30,237 nucleotides of DNA from an uncultured Treponema sp. (GTDB lineage Bacteria > Spirochaetota > Spirochaetia > Treponematales > Treponemataceae). The position numbers and the translations under genes are program-made. The stretch is taken from assembly GCA_937900125.1 (NCBI GenBank), contig CALCEK010000166.1, positions 1 through 30,237 of the forward strand, written 5' to 3'. The notes under the pieces are model-generated. The model had not been told where the DNA came from, searched no databases, and was given only the letters and a program-made list of their open reading frames with translations. How positions within the stretch are numbered: the first letter of the stretch is position 1; the number at the start of each line of letters is the position of its first letter. This document shows positions 1 to 5,421 of the stretch, piece by piece.

Positions 1-372
1 GTGCGGCCCTTTGCAAAGGTCTAAGTAGCCGTCCTGCTCGTAAGTCGTGATAAGGGCATCTTCCGGGAGGTCGTTGATAAGCTCGATTTTGTAAGGCTGC
101 TCTTTGAACAGCTCCAGAGCCTCGGCCTTGCTTACCTCTTTGCGCACAAAGTCGTGGTTTCCTGCGATGATTTTCCGCATTTCCTTTTCCACTTCGCCAA
201 AGTTTTCTTCGCTCATTTTATGATCAGAAGGAAATTCAAAATCGTAGTAAAAACCGTTTTCAATGGCAGGTCCAATTGCAATTTTTGTGCCAGGAAACAA
301 ATGCAAAATCGCCTCCGCCATAACGTGTGCGCAAGAGTGTCGCATTTTTTGTAGGTTTTCATCAACAGCCAT
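1..372 (-). CDS. thrS: Threonyl-tRNA synthetase, N-terminal part (runs off the window)
   Basis: This gene charges tRNA-Thr with threonine in the cytoplasm. Only the first 124 codons are present; the rest lies beyond base 1. The start of the protein carries RHSCAHVMAEAI and, near the window edge, the DLCKGPH motif, both typical of the N2 editing region of ThrS. The family normally begins with a TGS domain of about 60 residues, but here the HSCAHV motif sits at about residue 12, so the TGS domain is absent. Spirochaete ThrS proteins are, as I recall, of this shorter type. The ATG at 372 is preceded by GGGGCGG, an imperfect Shine-Dalgarno. The gene is divergent from the NYN-domain gene. Identification is firm; absence of TGS depends on this start being right, and I see no upstream TGS-like coding. 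Confidence 0.93.
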   Translation of the reverse strand, partial: MAVDENLQKMRHSCAHVMAEAILHLFPGTKIAIGPAIENGFYYDFEFPSDHKMSEENFGEVEKEMRKIIAGNHDFVRKEVSKAEALELFKEQPYKIELINDLPEDALITTYEQDGYLDLCKGPH

Positions 373-401
373 ATTTTACCGCCCCAAATTTTTTGTTTTT
401 A

Positions 402-430
402 AGGATAAACTTTTTTTTGCATTATGTAAA
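402..430 (-). promoter_or_regulatory. Candidate thrS promoter
   Basis: On the minus strand TTTACA (-35, 430-425) is followed after 17 nt by TATCCT (-10, 407-402), giving a leader of roughly 25 nt before the thrS start. The -35 matches consensus at 5 of 6 positions and the -10 at 4 of 6. Position and spacing are good, but the region is AT-rich, so chance matches are common. Confidence 0.4.
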
Positions 431-461
431 GTGTCCGCGCGGGTGCGGAATTTCTGAGATT

Positions 462-490
462 TTGTTGATTTTCTGTGCCGTTATTACTAT
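462..490 (+). promoter_or_regulatory. Candidate promoter of the NYN-domain gene
   Basis: TTGTTG (462-467) and TACTAT (485-490) are separated by exactly 17 nt and lie 22 nt upstream of the ATG at 513, leaving room for the AGGGGGG ribosome binding site at 501-507. Confidence 0.5.
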
Positions 491-512
491 ATTGAATAAG
501 AGGGGGGATGTT

Positions 513-1127
513 ATGACCAAATTGCAAATTTTTATTGATGCTGAGTATTTACTGCAAAGTTTAAGAGTGATTCGAGGTAAAACCTATAACATACCGAAAG
601 AAAGTTTTAACTGGGAGAAATTTATCAAATATATATCTGCTGGAAGACAAGTTGAGCGTGTAAATTATTATACAGCTCGACTTGATGAAGTAGAGAACAA
701 AGCAACCTTTGATGCCCAGACTGTATTTCTTGACAATGTAAAAAACAATTTGGTGAAATATGATTTTAATCTTCGATTGGGAAAGTTAATAAAGATAAAA
801 AATAAAACTCAAAAAACATGGAATGAACAAAGAAATACTAATAATAAAGCTGCGTATTCGTGGGGACAGAAGGGCATTGATACAAAAATAATACTTGATA
901 TATGTAAGTATGCTTATGAAGAATTTGAAGAGAATTGTGGTGTAGTTTTGGTTTCTGGCGATGAAGATTTTGCGGAGGTTTTACAGATTTTAAGGGAACG
1001 TAATATTGATACTGAATTAGTTTCTTTTGACCGTAGAGATACTAAACTATCAGAAACCTTTCAGAACATTGTAGGGAATATAAAAGTAATATCATTGTAT
1101 GACCTTGAAAATAATAAAATTATTTGA
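513..1127 (+). CDS. NYN-domain (LabA/DUF88-type) putative ribonuclease
   Basis: This 204-residue protein has the layout of a NYN domain, a PIN-like nuclease fold usually acting on RNA with bound metal. The expected acidic residues are present: Asp9 in IFIDAEYL, Asp123 and Asp129 in GIDTKIILD, and Asp150/Asp152 in VSGDEDFAEVL. The reading frame is open back to 327, but the ATG at 513 is the only start with a good ribosome binding site (AGGGGGG, 6 nt away) and the domain begins there. The gene is much richer in A+T than thrS beside it, which hints at a different origin. It is monocistronic, with a candidate promoter and a strong hairpin terminator. The domain call is fairly sure; target RNA and role, such as RNA turnover or toxin, cannot be told. 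Confidence 0.8.
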   Translation: MTKLQIFIDAEYLLQSLRVIRGKTYNIPKESFNWEKFIKYISAGRQVERVNYYTARLDEVENKATFDAQTVFLDNVKNNLVKYDFNLRLGKLIKIKNKTQKTWNEQRNTNNKAAYSWGQKGIDTKIILDICKYAYEEFEENCGVVLVSGDEDFAEVLQILRERNIDTELVSFDRRDTKLSETFQNIVGNIKVISLYDLENNKII

Positions 1128-1149
1128 TTTTGTTGAGATTAAATAAAAC

Positions 1150-1196
1150 GGGCATCTCTAGAAATTGCAATTTTTAGAGATGCCCAAACTCTTTTT
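1150..1196 (+). terminator. Rho-independent terminator after the NYN gene
   Basis: GGGCATCTCTA (1150-1160) pairs with TAGAGATGCCC (1175-1185), and the intervening bases continue the pairing so that almost the whole 36 nt is a palindrome with one G-T pair. CTTTTT follows at 1191-1196. It lies 22 nt after the NYN stop codon. Confidence 0.8.
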
Positions 1197-1243
1197 AGCT
1201 AATGCCACTATGCTTATGGGCGTGGGCTGACTTTTTGTTCGTG

Positions 1244-1284
1244 GCGCAAAGAATTTGTAGATGTTTCGCTGCGCTCAACATGAC
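1244..1284. repeat. Dispersed palindromic repeat, copy 1 (partial)
   Basis: The core GCAAAGAATTTGTAGAT followed by TTCGCTGCGCTCAACATGAC recurs, diverged, at 20559-20611 and 29745-29801. The third copy shows the full palindrome with arms TGTCATTTTGAGC and GCTCAATATGACA; this copy keeps the right arm and centre but lacks a recognisable left arm. Reading it on the minus strand gives the spurious peptide CRHVERSETSTNS, a known signature of such intergenic repeats in many bacteria. Confidence 0.75.
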
Positions 1285-1374
1285 GGCAATTATTCCTCAA
1301 ACTAGAAAAAATCATAAAAATTATTTTCCTTTTTTTCGTTGATTGCGCGTGTGATTTTATATAAGGAAAAACAC

Positions 1375-1405
1375 TTGACAGGTGTCTACGGGGGGGGGGT
1401 ATAAT
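1375..1405 (+). promoter_or_regulatory. Consensus promoter with G10 tract in the spacer
   Basis: TTGACA (1375-1380) and TATAAT (1400-1405) are both perfect sigma-70 hexamers, separated by 19 nt. The last ten spacer bases, 1390-1399, are an uninterrupted run of G. Losing two G would give the optimal 17-nt spacing, so slippage in the tract should tune or switch expression of the lipoprotein gene starting at 1436. Confidence 0.85.
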
Positions 1406-1435
1406 CAGAAAGTTGAACATTTAAGGAGATGTTTT

Positions 1436-2260
1436 ATGAAGAGAAAATTTCTGATTTTTGCGGGATTTTTGTGTTTTGTTTCGACCGCTCTCATGAGTTG
1501 CGCTACAGCAATAACCACCGTGCAGACTGTAAAACCTTATGAACTTTCTAGGGCGGAGACGGACGAAAAACTTGAGTACATCGGGCTAAAAGTTGACCAG
1601 CGCGTTTTGGGTACTACGGTTGACGCACAGACGGGCTATAGTGAGTTTGACTGGGCGCAGGGCATAAAGAATTCGCCGACAACAAAAAAAATCGGCTACA
1701 ATCTTGAAAATGCGGGAATTGCAATTGACAAGTCGTTCGCATACTTTGGGGTGTATGAGCTTCAGGAGATGGCAATATACAAGAATGTAGAGCGGTACGT
1801 AACGTTTGTTGAGGTGGAGAAAAACAATATTAAATACAAGGATACAGGCTCCTCTAAGACGCTTTGGGGAAGTACGGCAGGAGGAATGCTTGGTGCTGGC
1901 ATTCCTCTTATGATACTTGGAGGTGTTACTTCCAACTTAGTTAAAGAACTGGGAGCCTTTACAGTAGTGGGAGGCGTGATGTCGGGAGTCGGGCTTATAA
2001 GTGCTATCGTTGCTCTCACTCCAAGCAAGACTACGATTACCTTTGACGGCTCATACAACGTGTACATCTACGACACTCAAGAGAAGAAAATCATCAGAAA
2101 AGACCCTGTTACACTCAAACGTACAGACGAATTCAAGGGGTCATTTACCTATGACGATGCCTCTAGGCAACTGGTCTGGAACTATTACGGAGAACTTGTG
2201 TCTAACGCAATCCTAGAAAAGTACGAAGAACTAGGTCGTTGGGTTCAGACGCTAGAATAA
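1436..2260 (+). CDS. Putative lipoprotein under a poly-G promoter
   Basis: The 274-residue product begins with a basic stretch, a hydrophobic signal sequence and a lipobox-like ALMSCA, so it is probably lipidated at Cys20 and anchored in a membrane. The middle (about residues 140-195) is Gly-rich and hydrophobic, with spaced glycines (GSTAGGMLGAGIPLMILGG) resembling a glycine-zipper membrane segment. The C-terminal third is soluble and ends in WVQTLE. I do not recognise the family. The start at 1436 is chosen because AAGGAGAT (1423-1430) is well placed and the signal peptide begins there. It is preceded by a perfect promoter interrupted by a G10 tract, suggesting phase-variable expression as expected of a surface antigen; surface exposure is an inference. 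Confidence 0.8.
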   Translation: MKRKFLIFAGFLCFVSTALMSCATAITTVQTVKPYELSRAETDEKLEYIGLKVDQRVLGTTVDAQTGYSEFDWAQGIKNSPTTKKIGYNLENAGIAIDKSFAYFGVYELQEMAIYKNVERYVTFVEVEKNNIKYKDTGSSKTLWGSTAGGMLGAGIPLMILGGVTSNLVKELGAFTVVGGVMSGVGLISAIVALTPSKTTITFDGSYNVYIYDTQEKKIIRKDPVTLKRTDEFKGSFTYDDASRQLVWNYYGELVSNAILEKYEELGRWVQTLE

Positions 2261-2283
2261 ATCGGAATCTAGTGCCATAAAAC

Positions 2284-2301
2284 CGCCCTGTAATCAGGGC
2301 G
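2284..2301 (+). terminator. Possible terminator hairpin after the lipoprotein gene
   Basis: CGCCCTG (2284-2290) pairs with CAGGGCG (2295-2301) around a TAAT loop, 23 nt after the stop codon. No T-run follows, so intrinsic termination would be weak. Confidence 0.4.
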
Positions 2302-2446
2302 ATTCCCACTTGGGAGTGCAGACGATGCGCCTGTGTCAAAATAAATATGAAGTGTCAGACGCAGGAATAGCAAATGGATACGGAGCAGATGGTTCAAACA
2401 GCCCCCCTTTTCTCTACCTCTCCCCAACGGAGTTTACACAAGATAT
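2302..2446. other. Intergenic stretch with one inverted repeat
   Basis: No convincing gene. CCTGTGTC (2330-2337) and GACGCAGG (2358-2365) form an 8-bp stem with one wobble pair. A short open frame from 2310 has no homology that I recognise and runs into the radical SAM gene on the other strand. Confidence 0.4.
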
Positions 2447-3427
2447 TTACACTATCTTATTTTTGTTTAGAACATTCATCGAGCCATTTAAAACAAAATT
2501 TTCGCCATAACAGTTTCCGCAAATTGGATACAAGTAGCAGTTATTAAGGCAAGTTTCATCATTAAAGTTTTTTTCATCAGAGAAATCAATTTTTGTAAGT
2601 TTTGCTAATTGTTCACTACTCATTGACAACGGTGTTGCATATGCACACGGATATTTGCTTCCGTCTGTGTCGTAAAAATGTGATGAAACCCCAATTCCAC
2701 AGATTCTTTTTGGCTTCTTGTACAGAATTTCGCAATTCATCAGTTTTTTATCGAAAAATGCACATGGTTGTAAATTGCAGTTTTCTACATAAAAATCAAC
2801 CAATTTCGTTAATTGCGGAATCAAAATCGCGATATTTTCATCTTTATCCCAATCAAAATTTCCATTTGCTAAATTTGCACCATGAACGACAAAACCTTGA
2901 GTGTGTAAAAATTGTATATCATCTGCTAGCCGTGTCAGAGAAAACTCGCTTAAAGTCATTTTTACACTCGGATTCTTCCATGTGTTCCGAAAAAAATCCA
3001 AATCAATAATGTCAAACGAATTGCTACGATTATAATCTTGTGTATCTTTTGCACCATCAAGGCTAAGTCCCAAACGAATAATATCTTTGTTCTCAACAAA
3101 GTATAGTTTCATTTCATCGGTAAGAAGCGTTCCATTTGTTGTTGCGAAGAAAGAAACATGTTGCAAGTCATAGCGATTCTTTGCATACTCAACGACCGAC
3201 TTTAACAAAGAAAATTCAAGTAACGGCTCTCCGCCAATAAAAGAAATTACAGTTTTCTCATATTGATTTTCAGAAGCAGAGTCAAGAATTTCTTCAAGAC
3301 ATTTTATTGCAGTTTCAAATGTCATCTTTGAAGAATCTTTTTCTTGCTGATAGCAATAAATACACTTCAAATTGCAGAGATGAGTAAGACATATAAGAGG
3401 TGAAAAAAATTTGATTTTTGAACTCAT
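2447..3427 (-). CDS. Radical SAM protein with SPASM-like C-terminus
   Basis: The 326-residue protein carries the radical SAM cluster motif CNLKCIYC (Cys18, Cys22, Cys25), which binds a 4Fe-4S cluster that cleaves S-adenosylmethionine, then FIGGEPLLEF and ATTNGTLL typical of the fold. The C-terminus has the SPASM-type cysteines: a region with CGIG and YPCAYATP, then Cys293, Cys297, Cys303 and Cys306 (CLNNCYLYPICGNCYGENF). Such proteins modify peptides or sulfatases. No sulfatase is nearby, but a tiny Cys-containing frame lies immediately upstream, so peptide maturation is the better guess. The usual last SPASM cysteine is missing because the frame stops about 20 residues after Cys306. No strong ribosome binding site precedes the ATG at 3427, which may depend on the upstream frame or hairpin. 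Confidence 0.88.
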   Translation of the reverse strand: MSSKIKFFSPLICLTHLCNLKCIYCYQQEKDSSKMTFETAIKCLEEILDSASENQYEKTVISFIGGEPLLEFSLLKSVVEYAKNRYDLQHVSFFATTNGTLLTDEMKLYFVENKDIIRLGLSLDGAKDTQDYNRSNSFDIIDLDFFRNTWKNPSVKMTLSEFSLTRLADDIQFLHTQGFVVHGANLANGNFDWDKDENIAILIPQLTKLVDFYVENCNLQPCAFFDKKLMNCEILYKKPKRICGIGVSSHFYDTDGSKYPCAYATPLSMSSEQLAKLTKIDFSDEKNFNDETCLNNCYLYPICGNCYGENFVLNGSMNVLNKNKIV

Positions 3428-3453
3428 AAGGGCTTTTAGAAAAGCAAACTACC

Positions 3454-3469
3454 CCGATTAAAAAATCGG
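3454..3469 (-). promoter_or_regulatory. Hairpin between the small frame and the radical SAM gene
   Basis: CCGATT (3454-3459) and AATCGG (3464-3469) form a 6-bp stem with a 4-nt loop. On the minus strand it lies between the stop of the small peptide frame and the radical SAM start, where attenuators often lower expression of a maturase relative to its precursor. On the plus strand a T-run follows (3475-3480), but no plus gene ends here. Confidence 0.4.
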
Positions 3470-3494
3470 AGCAGTTTTTTGAAATTAAAAGCGT

Positions 3495-3596
3495 CTATTC
3501 TTCTTTTTCATCAGGGGCATAATCCCTACAAGCACCTGTACACTCGCAATTTCTGATGAATTTTCGACCAAATACACCTCCGTTTAGTATATTCAT
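3495..3596 (-). CDS. Candidate small Cys-rich precursor peptide (33 aa)
   Basis: An ATG frame of 33 codons ends 67 nt upstream of the radical SAM gene on the same strand. The peptide begins MNILNGGVFG, contains RKFIRNCECTGACRD with cysteines at 17, 19 and 23, and ends in an acidic tail. Size, cysteine cluster and position suit the precursor of a radical SAM-modified peptide (RiPP). Doubts: no Shine-Dalgarno precedes the ATG at 3596. A fine GGAGG lies inside the frame and is spaced for a TTG start in another frame, giving an unrelated 28-residue peptide that ends at 3485. A TATACT just upstream of GGAGG could be its -10. Which frame is translated cannot be settled here. Confidence 0.4.
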   Translation of the reverse strand: MNILNGGVFGRKFIRNCECTGACRDYAPDEKEE

Positions 3597-3664
3597 CCAA
3601 TGCGTGCAATATCACAATGGACTTATTGTTGCATTACCAATCTTCGTCATCATCATCGTAATTG

Positions 3665-3955
3665 TCATCGTTGGCTACAATATGGGCAACCTCTTGGTGT
3701 TTCCCCACGAGGAACTGTAAAATCAGAGCCGCACCGTTTGCATGTATATGTGTCGGATTTGTTTCTGCCTAAACTGCCAGCAACCAGTCCGATAGCACCA
3801 CCAAGAAGTGCGGCACCTACAGCAACTGCAAGTCCAAGACTGCTTTCATCATCCCGACCTGCACTGTAGCCAGTTTCATATCCACATTCCCAGCCAGCGT
3901 TAAATCCATCTTCTAATCCCCAGTGATATCCGAGTCCGACTTGTTTTCTGCTCAC
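3665..3955 (-). CDS. Small membrane protein with C-terminal zinc ribbon
   Basis: The 96-residue product has an N-terminal region rich in Gly, Tyr and Trp with near-repeats (GYHWGLEDGFNAG, GYETGYSAG), one Gly/Ala-rich membrane segment at about residues 40-63, and a C-terminal zinc ribbon with CKRCG and CPYC pairs about 15 residues apart. The start is GTG at 3955, supported by GGAGG 5 nt upstream (3961-3965). I do not recognise a named family. After the stop the next frame over reads an acidic run (NDDNYDDDDEDW then stop), a typical tail for such proteins, so a single-base shift may have shortened it. A promoter lies at 4081-4109. Confidence 0.7.
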   Translation of the reverse strand: MSRKQVGLGYHWGLEDGFNAGWECGYETGYSAGRDDESSLGLAVAVGAALLGGAIGLVAGSLGRNKSDTYTCKRCGSDFTVPRGETPRGCPYCSQR

Positions 3956-3972
3956 TTATTCCTCCAATATCA

Positions 3973-4015
3973 AGGGAGAGCCGAGGAATCGAACCTCAGA
4001 AAAACCATTCTCCCC
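3973..4015 (-). pseudogene. tRNA-like remnant (acceptor and T-arm only)
   Basis: On the minus strand, GAGGTTCGATTCCTC is a T-arm with its TTCGATT loop, followed by CTCTCCC. The upstream GGGGAGA pairs with TCTCCCT as a 7-bp acceptor stem, but only about 10 nt separate it from the T-arm, so the D-arm and anticodon arm are missing. It may be a deleted tRNA gene or the 3' end of a tRNA copied by an integrating element. It sits in the leader of the zinc-ribbon gene. Confidence 0.45.
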
Positions 4016-4065
4016 AAATTGTCATTTTGTAATGACTTTTACATAACAACTAATTTACAGAAATT

Positions 4066-4109
4066 GTTGTATACGACAACATTGTAGCACAATCTTGTTT
4101 GTTTGTCAT
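4066..4109 (-). promoter_or_regulatory. Candidate promoter and dyad for the zinc-ribbon gene
   Basis: On the minus strand ATGACA (4109-4104) and TACAAT (4086-4081) are 17 nt apart and each matches consensus at 5 of 6 positions. Just downstream a dyad, GTTGT and ACAAC (4066-4080), overlaps the likely transcription start and could be an operator. A further inverted repeat, GTCATT and AATGAC, is at 4021-4036. Confidence 0.55.
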
Positions 4110-4247
4110 TATTTATTTTTGCGCAACGCCTCAGAAACGGTTTTGCAGATGAAGTGTATTTTGAAAACCGAACTTATTCCTCAGATTGAAAATTTTGTAG
4201 ACAATCGCTTTTAATAAGTAATTTGCCCAGTAACGCCCGTTGTTCTG
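4110..4247. other. Intergenic stretch, no supported gene
   Basis: A short plus-strand frame from 4149 (MKCILKTELIPQIENFVDNR and one more residue) has no ribosome binding site and may be a remnant of a larger gene. Nothing else is recognisable. Confidence 0.35.
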
Positions 4248-5420
4248 TTAATTTGCAAGATAGTCGCGGATTTGGGTGCAGAGAATTTGGCGGTCGGCGG
4301 GGGTGGCGCAAGAAGCGGTTTTTAGCGATGGGAGAGGTCCTTTTGGCGTAGAAGCTGCCCAGTAACGCACATCATCGGCTTGTGAATCGTGTGCAATTCC
4401 TTGTGAAGAAACTGGCGCAAGTCCCGTAAGGTCAGAAAGTTGTTCTTGCACTTCTGGCGTAATCAAAAAAGACAAAATTTCTTGCGGATTCCCATTTGAA
4501 TTTAAAAAAATTGCGCAAAGCTCTGGGGCAATAATTCCGTGCGGTTCATCGGAATCAGGGGGAAAAACGGCGGAATTATAATATTTTATGTAAACAAGGT
4601 CTTTTTTGCGGTGGGTAGAAAGCGTCATTGTTTGCGCCCCCAACAAATGCTCTTGCATAAAAAAATCCGCGTCCTTAATGCTGCCTTCGTACCAATGTTT
4701 GTGGAGCAATCCCGCGTTTTGTAAGCGTTTTAACTCGTCAAGTGTCGGAAAAAGTTCCTGAGCCAAAGTTTTATCTTTATTAAGCTGAATTTTTACTTTT
4801 TCAGCTATATTTAAGTATTTTTCAGCTCCATTTAAGGATTCGCACAAAACACTCACCATATCAAGCAACGAATCGTCATTTCGACCAGGACAAAAAAGCG
4901 GATATTCGGCAAATTTTTCAACTTTGGCAAGGTAAGAAAGCAAATCTGCATAATTTTGTGGCTGTTCAAGGTGTGCATTTTTCTGAAAACTCGTGTAATA
5001 GTCAATTTCAAAATGGTCAAGCAAAATCGGAAGTGCAAATGCCCGCCCATTTTTTGTTCCCGTTGCGGCGATATTTGTCGGCAAATGCGAAAAAAACTCA
5101 CTAGGAATGTCTTTCGCGCTAGATTCAAGTTCTTGTACTGTACATCCGTTTAGTGTAAACAACAGGGAATATTTTTTTTTCAGATTTCTTGGAAGCTTTT
5201 CCGCAGAATCGAGCAAAGTAAACTCAACTAAATCTTCTGGCATTTTGAGCAAAATTTCTGTTCGGAGAGCGGCTTGCATTTCCGCAGGAATTTGGTAAAA
5301 GGCAACGAAAAGTTTTTTTGACTTTTGCTTTTTGTGTGAAAAAACAAGCGCAAAAGCTACGCAAAGAATTGCAAAAACTAAAACGGCAAAAATCAAAAGA
5401 TTGCGCTTTTTTGCTTCCAT
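4248..5420 (-). CDS. Membrane-anchored protein resembling an extracellular solute-binding protein
   Basis: The 390-residue product has a single N-terminal hydrophobic helix (about residues 7-28) followed by a Lys-rich stop and a long soluble part, so it is probably anchored and faces the periplasm. The body looks like an ABC-type solute-binding protein: an Ala-rich ligand-cleft region, ILSFLITPEVQEQ in the position of the family's FLTSPEVQ, and a plausible length. The cysteine in the helix is followed by more hydrophobic residues, so this is more likely an anchor than a lipobox. The ATG at 5420 follows the stop of the upstream oxidoreductase gene by one base and is preceded by AGAGGT, so the two genes are co-transcribed. 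No permease is nearby. Family assignment is tentative. Confidence 0.6.
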   Translation of the reverse strand: MEAKKRNLLIFAVLVFAILCVAFALVFSHKKQKSKKLFVAFYQIPAEMQAALRTEILLKMPEDLVEFTLLDSAEKLPRNLKKKYSLLFTLNGCTVQELESSAKDIPSEFFSHLPTNIAATGTKNGRAFALPILLDHFEIDYYTSFQKNAHLEQPQNYADLLSYLAKVEKFAEYPLFCPGRNDDSLLDMVSVLCESLNGAEKYLNIAEKVKIQLNKDKTLAQELFPTLDELKRLQNAGLLHKHWYEGSIKDADFFMQEHLLGAQTMTLSTHRKKDLVYIKYYNSAVFPPDSDEPHGIIAPELCAIFLNSNGNPQEILSFLITPEVQEQLSDLTGLAPVSSQGIAHDSQADDVRYWAASTPKGPLPSLKTASCATPADRQILCTQIRDYLAN

Positions 5421-5421
5421 A

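Noticed and set aside
1214..1420. Minus-strand open frame containing CRHVERSETSTNS
   Set aside because: It is a translation of the dispersed repeat; such peptides are common artefacts of intergenic repeats, and it lacks a ribosome binding site.
2310..2510. 66-codon plus-strand frame overlapping the radical SAM gene
   Set aside because: No ribosome binding site, no recognisable domain, and it runs antisense into a clear gene.
4149..4214. Short plus-strand frame MKCILKTELIPQ
   Set aside because: Only 21 codons with no ribosome binding site or promoter; at best a remnant.
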